64,000 bases of DNA from assembly GCF_036324505.1 (NCBI RefSeq), contig NC_086368.1:8951016-9015015 (forward strand), given 5' to 3'. A program made the position numbers and the translations under genes. This DNA comes from Eleginops maclovinus (taxonomy: Eukaryota; Chordata; Actinopteri; Perciformes; Eleginopidae). The first letter of the stretch is position 1. Each line of letters starts with the position of its first letter. Positions 10,566 to 64,000 of this stretch are shown here, piece by piece. The notes below the pieces were generated by a model. That model was given only the letters and a program-made list of their open reading frames with translations, was not told the DNA's origin and searched no databases.

Positions 10566-12300
10566 TTAACACGACTGATGAGGACAAATATCATGATAAA
10601 ATAAATCTCAACATATTGGGAAACAATAATTACACTAACAGTGCTTTAACTTGTATTAACAATAATAATAATAATCAAACAAACACAATAAAAGTCGATG
10701 AAAGTGAAAATGGTGATAGTTTTCTGCTGTACAGTACAGAGTCTGAGTCACTTTCTAGGTTTCAGTTATTGTCATGGTTACATTCCACAATGTCCCTTCC
10801 ACAAGGGGCTGTGCCTCATTGCCTCACACACACTCACACTCTGGGTTGAATTCCAAGGAGTTCAGTCCACCACCCATTTCCAACCACATACGTTTGTTGA
10901 TAGGGACCCTTTTCTTACTCCACCCGGAGTTGCCTAAGAAACACAGACATTACAAAGAAACCTGGCAGCAAAGAGCTAAGTTAAGCAGCCTGCACATGTT
11001 CTCTTCAGTGAGCCAGTAAGGAAACATCAGGATATTTTTGATTATGAGATTACATCACTGAAAAACAGGATAATAAAGAAGCTTGAGGTCTCACTGGTTG
11101 GGGCGGGTATCTCCAGCATACAAAAACAAAAACAATATGAGCTTTACACACTGTGTGGGGCACCTCTCTTCCTTTAAAGTGCTCCAAAGAATCAGTCGAC
11201 AACAGATGCTAGACGGCCAAACAGCTTCTCTGAAAGTCTCTGTGGCATGGCCTGTTCTCTTATCTCTCCAGACACCCTTGTCCATCTGAAAGATAAAGAC
11301 AACTCCCTTCTCAACAACCAACAAAGAAGAATGCATCTGCTTCTCTTCACATCTGATAATGAGGTTCCCACCCAAACCTGGAAATCTGTCAAATGCTGCA
11401 TAATTTACCTGCATGCTCATCCATTTCAGACTCACCAAGAACATTTTGCTCCACTAATACTGCTATCTTCTTCATATACATATTTCTCTATGGTATAAAA
11501 GATGTTACTTAAAAAAAGGGCAACCTTCTGAAATAATTTTTCTCCCATATTATTCACATCTCACAAATATGCATGACCAACAACATAGCTCTGAAATATA
11601 AGTACTTATTTCCTGCTGCCAGAAATATCATTTTTTCCCAAGAAAGAGCTCAAATTCTGCATTTTCTTTTGATATTTGTTACAACATGCATACTATAAAG
11701 TGTTTCCTCTATCACCATGTACAGTCAACGGTTCACTGTAAGTTGATGACATCTAGTGGTGTGTAAAAGGGAAGGCACTGACTAAGGAAAATAGCAATGG
11801 GATAATCATGGTGTAGCAAAACAACTTTTTTTCTGTGCAAACTGAATTTTTTACATGGCCAACTTTAGCCATAGACATTAGTTATACTACTGCATACTGC
11901 TTGATACAGCAAACTTCTAGTTTGCTGTTTATTTAACAAACAACAGATGAATAAGTGCTGGTTATTTAGAATGAAAGTAAATATGAATGTGTGTCTATTC
12001 ACATCTCTAACTTACACTAGAGCTATATCAACACATTATTTTTACCCATTTTAGATAAAGGTTGCATAAAACACAAAGAAATCTCATATTTTGTTCCACA
12101 CTATGCAGCAGAAGGTAATTGTTTCACACATTAACACATTAGGGTTAGTGAAACCTAATGTTTAGATATTGTTCCTATGGTGTATATCTGAAACCACAAA
12201 GTTTCTATATCATATTTGTAGGAGCCATGAAATGTAAACTGTTGATATATTTTCTTTTATTATCAAATTAGGTTTGTAATAGTTCATATTTGGTTAATGC

Positions 12301-12301
<1 letters not shown>

Positions 12302-12354
<53 letters not shown>
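12302..12354. repeat. (GT)n microsatellite
   Basis: Uninterrupted GT dinucleotides over about 53 bases. Confidence 0.95.
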
Positions 12355-12356
<2 letters not shown>

Positions 12357-12649
12357 TCACAATGGGTTGGTTTGTTTTGGTCACATGGATATGGGCGGCA
12401 CTCAGGAATGCATTATAATCACCTGTTCACCTGAGGCAGGTGTGTGTGTGCGGAAGAGAGGGTGACGACAGGGTCGTTGTATTTTTTGTTGACCGCAAAC
12501 TGTATGATTACTTGGATTATTATCATAATTTCTTGTCCTAAATTGATCGTCTCGTTATTTTCATTAAAGCACTTTATTATTCACCTCATTTTTTGATCTC
12601 AGTAAGTAATTTTTTTGATAGCATGTCACAATTGCGAACAGGCCCGGCC

Positions 12650-12855
12650 TCAGCCTCTCAGCGACTTATTTGTTTTTCTGAAGTCGCTATAATATTTATT
12701 TAATATTCCATTTCATTGCACTATTTGTACATCTGTATATTTCTTATTTTTATTTCTAATTATTTGTTATGCTTCATAATGTATTTTGCTGCTGCAACGC
12801 AGAAACTTCCCAGTTTGGGATGAATAAAGTATTTCTGATTCTGATTCTGATAGAG
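12650..12855 (+). mobile_element. 3' tail fragment of a non-LTR retrotransposon
   Basis: The A/T-rich stretch ends with gggatgaataaagtatttct followed by three gattct repeats. This is the kind of short-repeat tail seen on fish L2/CR1-group LINEs. No coding part is present. Confidence 0.5.
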
Positions 12856-13209
12856 CTCTGAATGACTCAGTGGCTTTCATTCACACCAGGGTCAAAGTCA
12901 AGGACTTGATGGTAGGGTTGAGGTTCTTGGCTTGCTTATTCACAGATAAAGCGTTCTTCTACATGGATGAAAATCCTCCAAACAACTTTACTGCTGTAGA
13001 TGCCTGAGGCAGAGACGGGAAATTGCAGCATGAATTAGATGGAATATACTGCAAAAGATATGCATAATAAAACTTTAAGGTAAAAGGTAAAAAATCTATC
13101 ATACATTAATGTATCTTTGGTGTAAAGGTTTATAGCTTCAAGGTAAATGAGTCAGTCTTAATCCAAATGCTGAGCTAACCTTAGGAAAGTTGTTAAAAAG
13201 AGCCTTTAA

Positions 13210-13632
13210 TTAATTACTTTTAAATTAAAGAGGCCCATCCGCTTCAATTGTGGTCTTTTGTTTACTTGTGTTACATAATGACATCACTATGTAACACTTG
13301 CGCTTCTATTGTGTAGCACTCATATTGCAATCATATTGCATAACATGTACAGTTTTACATAATGATGTCATTATGTAACAAAAGTTAACAAAGGGCCAAA
13401 GGTAATCATCTTAGGGGCGTGACGTCTGCAAGAGGTTGACCAATCACTACAGAACCTGCCAGCTAACCAATCAGAGCAGACTGTGCTCTGGTTTCAGACA
13501 GAGGTTGAAAAGACCCTCAAAAGCAGACAGTGAGTGTGAGAAAAATAAAGACCATTTTAAACATTAAAGCATGTAAACATGTCAGAGTCACAAAATACAA
13601 TAAAACCTGAAAATCAGCAATATAGGGTCCTT
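13210..13632 (-). mobile_element. Copy of the GGGCCCTATTATGC inverted-repeat element (minus orientation)
   Basis: Bases 13480-13632 are the reverse complement of the 5' half of the copy at 17966-18415, with matching segments ctggtttcagacagaggt, aaaataaagacca and catgtcagagtca. Bases 13265-13390 hold two inverted segments around tacataatga and tatgtaaca. Confidence 0.55.
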
Positions 13633-14070
13633 TTGAAGGTTTGCAGTTACACCAGTTGTTTCTATTTCAGTATGCGTCTTTCGTTCATGTGTTCAGCCTT
13701 CTTTGCTGTTCTCATTTCAAATACGGCCCTATTGTTCCAGCATGCTTTCGAAGTACTGATATTTAATGGACAACATGCATACGTGGCATATGATGACTCT
13801 TAGCTTTCTCTTGTAATGGAAAAAGCATCTTCTCGCCATGGAGCTTTCTCCGAGCTATGTCGAGAAAAGCAGTCGGCTATCATGACAACTTGAAATCTGC
13901 CATAGAAACAGGAGCTCTGGCCGCTTGTTGTAGGAAGTGCATAAGAAGCATGTGACACCTAAATGGTTATTCTGTGTACCATGAAAAAAATAGACGGTTT
14001 TATTTGCAAATGTTTTATGTATTTGTTAATTGATTCATTTGAGAAATCCAGAAGTTGTTTTCAGTAAAAC

Positions 14071-15083
14071 TTTATTTTTCAGTGCATGAACGGAACACCA
14101 TGTCAAGGTCATAGTCTATCCTTTTCAATTATTGTTTAAATATGTTCTCTTTTTTTTATACATAAAAAAATAATGGAGCGATTTAATATACCTCTATTTT
14201 TTCCCCCTTGAAAGAGCACTCAGCAAGTATTTATAAAGGTGCTGTACAATGTACAAACATTTACATCTACTGTTCCTACAGAATGTAGAAGATACCACAA
14301 GGATTGTTTTTCTAATGAAGCGATGCAAGGCCACAGTATGATACAGAGATGAAATAAAAGAAAGTCAAAGCAGGTAGGAGAACAGTGCAGGGGACATACA
14401 ATAAAAAGGGCATTATCTGACTAACCAGTGACCTGCCTGTACCTGACACTTAGTTGGATTTCAACTAACCACTATTACAATTGCACAAAAACCTACCGCT
14501 GATTGGCTCATATGTGTCCTCAAGTCATTTTTTAACCCAACAGCTAACTCTTATACAATTACAGGCTCTTATCACAGTCACTCACAGTCCTTAACCATCA
14601 TTTCCCCAACATTGACTTTATCACACATTTGCTACTTTTCCGTGTTCCCTGAGCTCATCCTAATATGTCTTTATCTTATAAGCAGTTATGCTGAGAGTAT
14701 ATCTCCTTTCTTCTGAGTAACTTTACAGTGAAATCCGACTATTACCCATTTTCATTGATCCCATGTTTGGAACCAATTGTTTACCTCCTCAGCTCAACAA
14801 CATGTTCTAAACATGTAGAAAGTTGGGATCTGTGTATGCCTCTTATATCAGCAGCATCAACACCTCAGTAAGCCAACACATTATCCATTATCCTTCAACT
14901 GACATGTCAGATAATTATACAGCAGGATTGACAAATACATAGATTAAAAACCCTCATTTTTCTTTTCTCAGTGGGCAAATTTAAACCATCAGGGACATGA
15001 ATCAGAACTTGCACATTATAATATAAATTGACATGTTGGCCTTAAAGAGAGAATCTTTTCAGAAAAATGAAATAGCTTTATCA

Positions 15084-15136
<53 letters not shown>

Positions 15137-16292
15137 GACCCATAAGAATAAAATGGCATTGGTCGCAAGTCAACATCACAAATTAGACACAACTCATGGT
15201 CATTCTGATATGCTACAAGGGCAAATGCAGTGCAATGGAATTCAATATATATTTAAGTTAGAATCTGCAAAACATGACACATTCAAATATATATGTAGAT
15301 ATAATATTTCACAATGAGACACGTTTGAACGATTGCGAACATTTGGTACAGCGGTTTGCACGTTACCTATACATTTCAAGAACTACGAGATCCATGGTAA
15401 TTCCTAGCACTGAAATACATCGGAGGGATGGTGAAAGTTCAAATAACATGGGACAAATCTCTGGAGTCTATATCAAAGGTGTGGAATGGCTTGGTTACAG
15501 CTACATATACACAGACTATTCTATCATCTCAATAAATTACACACTGGTTGGTTATCATACACATGGTAAACAAGATCTCAAACCACAAGTTTCTGGTCTT
15601 TTTAATGATACTGTTCGTTAGGAGGAGAGTCATGTCTGCAATCGTAGAACAGTCTTGAGTCCCCGGTAAAGTGTTTGCTTGCTGGGTTGTATTAGAAATG
15701 TGCCTGGTGTGGTAAATGAGAACTATAAACAAGAAAATCATCCTCAGTGATGTGCAGAACACGTGCAGTAAAACAAATAGAAGGACCGACTGCATGCAGT
15801 TGAGCAAACATTTAAGAAAAAGACAGTCAAAATATCCCGCTATGAGGCTGAGAGCTAAATGAAACCCGAGGTGACAGTCACAGTTGGTGTATACTACAGG
15901 TGAGAGGCTAGGGCCTATCTACTTTTCTTTGCATATGGGTCATTGCATTGTAATGGGCGAAGCGCTGTTGGTAGTCATGGTACCACAGGAGGCTCCCAGG
16001 ATTGGCACATATTCACATTTCAAAATGTCTGCTGAGGCCCCAAGCATGCCGCACATGCTTAAGTCTCACATCAAACATGGTGAAGCAGCGGACAAGGCAG
16101 AGGGGAAGTTGCTACATGCCAACACGTTATGTCACAGGACTCCCAGAAAAAAGAGTCCAAAGACAAATCTGGAACATGGACCAGCAGGTAATAAAAGTGG
16201 CAACATGTTGCTCTGTTTTATGGAAGAACTCAGAAAAACAATCCGCTGAGGGTACTGTTAAATATTGTCAAGTCTGGGTGATTCAATATTTA
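14071..16292 (-). other. Probable 3' UTR of magi3
   Basis: No exon or other gene is seen between the magi3 stop and a minus-strand AATAAA at 14076-14071. The 3' UTR could therefore be about 2.2 kb, but an earlier end is possible. Plus-strand open frames here (15033-16340) have no recognisable product. An (AAT)n tract lies at 15085-15136. Confidence 0.4.
15085..15136. repeat. (AAT)n microsatellite
   Basis: About 17 AAT units. On the plus strand it gives a run of Asn codons that is an artefact of the repeat. Confidence 0.95.
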
Positions 16293-58257
<41,965 letters not shown>

Positions 58258-58779
58258 TTATGCAATCACTTGAAAGGACAATGCTTTGTATTTTACTTTT
58301 GTTGCGCAACAGCCTTGAAAGTGAGCTGGGAAAAATATAATTCTGCTCCAAGTCTTTTGAAACAAATTCTTCCTGTCTTCTTCTAGCAAAGCAAGTGCTG
58401 GTTAAATTTTAACATAAACGGTTTTACTTAATACCCAGGAAATCTTCAACTGACAGCATCTCATGATTCATGAAATACAAAGGACACAGCCTATAGCTTT
58501 GTTTTTGTGATTTGTGCAAGGCTGCAGCACATCTTAAAAAGGTTTTCCCCTTTTTTTACGAAAAACCAGAAAAGACCTTGGGGTGTTCCTGTGAAAGATG
58601 GATAATTGATGAGGGCCTGTTGTATTCACTGAATCCTTTATGAGTAGTAGAGAAGGTATCATTAGGAGATTATTGATGTGGGGATTAGCTACAGTACAGT
58701 GGAAATAAAGACGGATGCATATACATAATGAGTGTTGCTTCAACTTTAGCATTAAAAGTTGTATTTATTGACAGCAAAT

Positions 58780-59028
58780 CTGAGAGAAAAGTTAACTGAC
58801 AGAATCTCACGACTCATGAGGTACAGAGGATGTAAACCTAATCCCAAAGTGGCCTCCAGAGGGACTTTCCTGGGCTCTGGTTTCAGACAGAGGGTGAAAG
58901 TGGTACTGAAGCACAGGCAGTATGAGAATAATAAAGACCTTTTGAATATTAAAGTATGGAGACATGTCAAAGAAGAAACACAAACTACAAATATGAAACT
59001 GAGAATTAACACAATAGGGCCCCTTTAA
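58780..59028 (-). mobile_element. GGGCCCTATTATGC element, minus-orientation partial copy
   Basis: It is the reverse complement of the family's 5' half. It contains ctctggtttcagacagaggg, gagaataataaagacctttt and catgtcaaagaagaaacac, and ends cacaatagggcccctttaat. Confidence 0.6.
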
Positions 59029-61962
59029 TCGTCTATGAGTAGTACATAAGTTATGATGTATGGAGAAGCTAAAGCTGAAATAAAGAAATCAGCCAAGTAA
59101 ATATTGGATGTGGAATATGTGGTGTGACCTCCTGGAGTTGTTGAGGTAAAGATGTTCCTCGTGTTATGAAGCTACAGTCTATTTCAATTGTGATGGGAGT
59201 TGTTTTTTTCCTTCCAGCAAAAATAGCCACAAGGCAAACATGGACACCAAATGATTGCATTAGCATGTGGATTACATGAGTCATATTCCATGAATATATA
59301 AGTAAGACTGTGTTACTATTGGACTCAAGGGTAATTAGGTGGCATGTCACCAAACTTGTAAAGCCTATAGAAAAAGCCTAAGCTGAACGGGAGGCATTAC
59401 AGCAGTTATTTATTGCATGGGAGGCTGAACAAAGCACGAACCAATCATCAGTGCTACATTCCATGGCAATCTCTGTCACCCTAAATTTACTGTCGCCCAT
59501 GGTTATGGAACAGATTTGTTCATTGCTTCGGCCTGGTGAATCCTTTTCAGGGTCACGGAGAGGACAATGGGGTGAGGGTATGAGGAAAGCTGAGAATCAG
59601 CCGTGCGGGCCACCAGTCGATTTTGAAACAACAGGCGATTTTACATTTCAAATCAACCTGACTCTGTTGTCAGAGGAAATCAGAGCAGGCTGAGGAGCCC
59701 TGCAGCGGCGAAGGGGGGAGAGAAGACTCCAAACAGAGAAGATTATCAACTGAAGCTAGAAATATATTTCGGGGAAATGAGAAAGAGATGTTTTAAGATC
59801 ATATATTAATGACTGAACATTCTTTCTAAGTATGTATTCTGACCTTCAGTGTACAACATGGCAACAAACAGCAACTGTGATTCATGACAGTATATATGCT
59901 GCATTGAACTTTTAAACAGCGTATTCTTTTACATCTATAATGGGATCTCATTGAAAAATGTTGTTACATTTCCTATGCAGGTTCCTTGACACTTGAAGGG
60001 TCAGCAGCAATTAACAGTGGAGCCTCTGTCCAGATTGTTGGCCCAGTGGCCCATTATGTAACTTTATATTGCCGTCCCTCTTTTGTTTTACCACGCCAAC
60101 ATGTTCTTGCTAATTGGACTGTGACAGCTCCTCTGAAACCGTGCAGAGGAGTAAAAGCACAGCTTGAAAAAGAAAATATCTGAGAAACTTCCATCAGCAG
60201 TGCGCCTTGATGCCACGCTTTGTGTTACCAAAGGCAGATGACATTGCATCGCGTGAGAGAATTCCGGCCTTTGCTGCTTCTCCTTACCAATTTATTTGCA
60301 AGCCCGCACTGGCTTTGGTCACTCAAAAAGGTCCCCTGTAGCCCAATTACTTGAGCCACAGTTATGTACCTGCCAAGCAGCTCCAGAGCAATCACCCCGG
60401 ATGTCATACCGATATAGACCATACGCCTCCTATCGGGGATCAGTAGCTGACAATATAATGAGGGGTGCCTTAGCTTTGAGGTTACAGCCGACAAAATCTT
60501 TCTCGCAGAACTTTGTAACTTCCTGTCATACTTTTCCTTCTCAATGCAGGCGTTGACACTTTGGATATGCCTTCAATTATCTGTCGGAGACCGGTCGTTC
60601 AAAGCTGGAAAAGTTGCAGTTGACATGCTGCAGTTAATTAAACCAGACAAGAGAGGGGTGCAGAAATGGAGAGGCTCCATCAGAGAAAACAAAGAATTTC
60701 TGTCAGAATACAAAGTTAGATAGTGTTGTGTTGTGCAGTGCTGGGAAAGGAGGCCAGAATTAGGAATATAAAACATTTTGTGAAATACACTTAAAACTTC
60801 TTCTTGGCGAAAGTTGGATCAGAGGATCTTTACCATCGCCATGTCTGAACTTTAAACATGTAGCTACAGTTAGCATCTGGTGTGCTGAGCACAGACAGGA
60901 AACCGAAGAAGCTGCACCTTTAGAATTGACCAATGAACAATTTACACACTTTTTTGTTTAATCGGTGCAAAAAAACGAAATAAAGTTTACAAAGGACAAT
61001 CTAGAGTTTCCGTTGGGTTCTTTGTCATTTCAAAATGACGACAAGACTCCAGCAAATAACTTTGTGCTTTTGTTGAACATAGTCAAATAACCCTATGTAT
61101 GAACCAAAACTTGTCATTTTTACAAGTCAGTTTTTGTACATTACAACAGAGATATATAATGTGGATTTTGTTGACTTTGGACATGCCCTGTTTCCCTGTT
61201 TGCAGTGTGGGACCAATAATATTGGGCCCGGTAATAGACATGAAACTTTTATATTGCAAAAGCACTTTAGTTATATATTGTTGTATTGTCGAGTATTTAA
61301 TTAAACTGTAATTTTCTAATATGTTCATGTGCAATGCCAACTGTAATATTTAGTAGTTGAAGTTACATTTATGAGGAATAAAGCTCAAACAGGCAGAGGG
61401 CAGCTCAGGGGTCCTTGAGCTGAAAAGCAATATTTATATGTACGCAATAGTCTTATGGTGAGTTGTATGAAAGTATTGACAATAATTTATATTGTGTATG
61501 AAACTGTAGCAAACTAGCGGTAATGCTGATCATATTTTATTGTAGTTTCACCAGTTTAATGTTGAGCGTGTCATGCAAAACCTGTGTCACCTGCTAGCTT
61601 AATCTGACTACTGTCACTAAATACCGAGTTGTGTATGTGTGCGGAATAGTGACCGTTAATGTGTTTAGCGTGGTTCATTGTACTGTAAGTAGACTTATAG
61701 TATTTTATGTGTAATGTAAGTTTGAGGACGTGTTTGCAGCCTAGTGCAGTGATATGCCTACATGTGTTTAAAAGGATTCTAAGAAATATAAGGATTTTAT
61801 TTGAAACTTATGCACGCCTGGGAGTCCCTTTTATGTCAAAGTGTGCAACACCAGGTTTTATGCTAAGCTAAGCTAACTTGCTGCTGCGTACTGCTTTGTA
61901 TTTACCAAAAACATACAGGAGTGGTATTGATCCCCTCATGTAACTTTTAGCAAGAAAACATA

Positions 61963-62196
61963 TACAGCCCCGGAAAAAATTAAGAGACCACTTCAGAATT
62001 ATCAGGTTCTCTGGTTTTATTATTTATAGATATGTCTTTGAGTTAAATTATTTTTTCAAAATTTTATTGTATTCTATAAACTACTGACAATTTTCTCTGT
62101 GTTGGAATTCAACAGACACTGGAATGGTTGCCATGCATGTAGAGATAAAGATTTAAAAACAATTTGGGTGGTCTCTTAATTTCTTCCGAAGCTGTA
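61963..62196. mobile_element. 234-bp MITE with about 29-bp terminal inverted repeats
   Basis: The left end reads tacagccccggaaaaaatta and on through agagaccac. The reverse complement of the right end reads tacagcttcggaagaaatta and on through agagaccac, with three mismatches over 29 bases. The left end follows a TA dinucleotide. It has no coding capacity, so would depend on a transposase elsewhere. Confidence 0.75.
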
Positions 62197-63862
62197 ATTC
62201 CCAAAAGGTCAAATGTCCATGAACAGTTGTCACAGCCATGTGTTTACACGTGTCTCTGTGTGTGTCTGTCTTTCCGAGAGTGAAACAAATTGTCACTTAA
62301 ATTGTGTAAGGTCTCGCGGCTGTGGGCTGCCTGAGACCTATTTTTCAAACCGTCTGCACTGAGAGGATGTCAAGACTTAAACATCAGAGGAAGTCAGTCA
62401 GAAATGGCGGGCCATAAATTTAACATGGTGATTTCATGCATAGTTTTATGTTGGTTCCTCCAAAAAAAAGAGGGCTTAGGGCTTTACTGCTGAAAGCGAG
62501 AAAGGGAGAGGAAGGAAGAGAAGAAAGCAGATCATTACAAAGCCTAGTCCTTTTGTGAAGTGTTCAGTTTTAAGATACTGAGGCAAGCCCTGCCATGTGG
62601 CTTACTCTACCATTGTCCCGTTATAACAGAGTTTAGCTTTTACCTTTTAACAAGAAATACAAAACTACTTACACATCAACCTGCTACCATTATTCTTTTA
62701 TCCTACAATATCATTGAGGGGTAGAGGGAGGAGAAGGAGCATTCTCCCTAAAATGGTTACAACGAAGCATACTGAAATGTGGTGTTTACCAATCCATCCC
62801 TGCTGTGTGCGAGTGTGTGAGTGATAAGTATGTTTTTTGTGAGATCAAACTCTGTCCATCTTTAATATCAGCGGGGAGACGATGGACTACGTGTGACCCT
62901 GAGCTTTCTGTCCTTATAGAAAATCCTCCCACTTTTGTCCTCTCCACAGCTCTCGAGAGCCTCCCCCAGCTTTTCCGTAAGAGTCCAAATGAGACCCAAG
63001 ATCCAGTGAAGGAGACGTGGGGATTTAACACACACAGACTTTGCAGAGCTTGATCTCTTTGTCCCTCTGCTCCTCACTTTTCTCTCCTAACCCTCTGTTA
63101 CAGACCACACTCAATGCCTGTCTTTCTCGGTTTCAATTAGGTTTCAAAACTTGCCAAAAAATAGAGTCCAAAAGTGCTGGTGTTCAGCAGAACTGACCCT
63201 GTGGTGTTGGTTGGACACACAAACAAGACAGCACAGATGAGCTGCAGTTGTATGAGAGTACAGCAGTGTGGTTGGTAGTTAAGTGAAGTGGTCCATTGGC
63301 ACAGGGACACAAACCGCCTCTGCTAATCCTCATGCTGTCTGCCTGACTGTCACACACATTTGGAGTATAAATCCACCCTTGAATATGCTCATTATTTTCA
63401 ATATGTGATGTTCGACACATTGAAACAATTGTTCTGTGTGTTAAATTGCAATTTTATGGTGCGCCACTATTCCCTCAACCTACCTTATATTATTCTACCC
63501 AGAGTATTGATTTCCCACAAAGGAAAAATTATTTCTCTAGATTCAGTGCCAAAAAGATGAGGAGTCAAACATGTAAAGCACGTTTAGAGGGTGAAGCTCT
63601 AAAAGCAAAAATAACTGCAGTGAGAGCAGGAGAGGGAGTTTTAGGAGTAAAAACAGCACACGAGCTTCAACATGCAGCTTGTCTTGTGGCTGCAATGCAC
63701 TGTGGTTAATGTTAGTCTGGAGAGATACAGTATCTGCAGAAATAGAAACATACCTAAAAGTGCATGTAAAGATTAGTATTGTCTGATAATAACAATGCAC
63801 TTTGCAATTTGTTAACATAATAAATATTGGAGAGGAAATATGTGCATACTGTATGTTAATGG

Positions 63863-64000
63863 GATTAGATTAGATACACTTTACTTATCTCAAATTGGTG
63901 TTTTATTTGTCACAGCAGAATAATAACAGGCATTACACATACATAAAAAGTATTACAATTATAGTTAAAATATTCAATAAAACAAACAAAAAAAGAAATG
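63863..64000 (-). mobile_element. Probable 3' end of a non-LTR retrotransposon, cut by the window edge
   Basis: gattagattagatacacttt is the reverse complement of a short-repeat LINE tail (taatctaatc) preceded by a poly(A)-signal-like stretch. The following A/T-rich bases fit a 3' UTR. The coding part would lie beyond 64,000. Confidence 0.4.

Larger units (their letters stand above)
9301..14070. other. Intergenic region between the CCP gene and magi3
   Basis: About 4.8 kb without a supported gene. It holds several dispersed repeats (about 9930-10200, 10293-10565, 12650-12855, 13210-13632) and a (GT)n tract at 12302-12354. The open frames at 10616-11500 overlap one another on both strands and show no domain. 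Confidence 0.55.

Noticed and set aside
11091..11444. 117-codon minus-strand open frame beside open frames on the other strand
   Set aside because: No domain and no splice context. All frames in this stretch happen to be open, so it is not evidence for a gene.
15033..15317. Plus-strand frame with a long Asn run
   Set aside because: The run is the (AAT)n microsatellite in the probable magi3 3' UTR.
63446..63709. Plus and minus frames near the window end considered as the missing magi3 PDZ0 exon
   Set aside because: No GFGF loop or other PDZ or GuK motif; the N-terminal exons must lie beyond 64 kb.

Overview
The window is animal nuclear DNA, most probably from a percomorph-type teleost fish. 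Two multi-exon genes on the minus strand have GT-AG introns with consistent reading phase. They sit in A/T-rich DNA full of fish-type retrotransposons, small inverted-repeat elements and (GT)n/(AAT)n/(AT)n microsatellites. No rRNA, tRNA gene, CRISPR array or prokaryotic-style operon is visible.

Gene 1 (about 1.66-9.3 kb, minus) encodes a 335-residue type I membrane protein. It has a signal peptide, three complement-control (CCP/sushi) domains, a Ser/Thr/Pro-rich stalk built from three small exons, a short spacer exon, a transmembrane helix split over two exons, and a short tail. The exon plan (second CCP split, three STP exons, a spacer, two transmembrane exons, a separate tail exon) resembles mammalian CD46/MCP, so it is called a CD46/DAF-like membrane complement regulator. 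An in-phase open segment beyond its poly(A) signal could be an alternative tail.

9.3-14 kb is intergenic and repeat-rich.

Gene 2 (stop at 16,293; last coding base in the window at 58,181; minus) is magi3, a MAGUK junction scaffold. Nineteen coding exons give 1329 residues in one unbroken frame: the end of the guanylate-kinase-like domain, WW1, WW2, PDZ1 to PDZ5, and a 362-residue basic Ser/Lys-rich tail. The N-terminus (PDZ0 and most of GuK) lies beyond 64 kb. The intron that splits PDZ5 is 10.8 kb and carries three decayed non-LTR retrotransposons of different clades: an L2/CR1-group copy (minus), an RTE-clade copy (plus) with a (GATG)n tail, and a Tx1/L1-clade copy (plus) bounded on both sides by (TC)n.

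The other introns hold copies of several dispersed repeats: a roughly 450-bp inverted-repeat element seen at least five times, a 234-bp element with about 29-bp terminal inverted repeats, a tRNA-derived SINE in both orientations, and others. The 58.2-64 kb intron and parts of the 52.5-58 kb intron also contain complex non-repetitive sequence that could be regulatory. I see no clearly new biological system. The best leads are the CD46-like gene with its possible second tail and the (TC)n-bounded Tx1-clade insertion.
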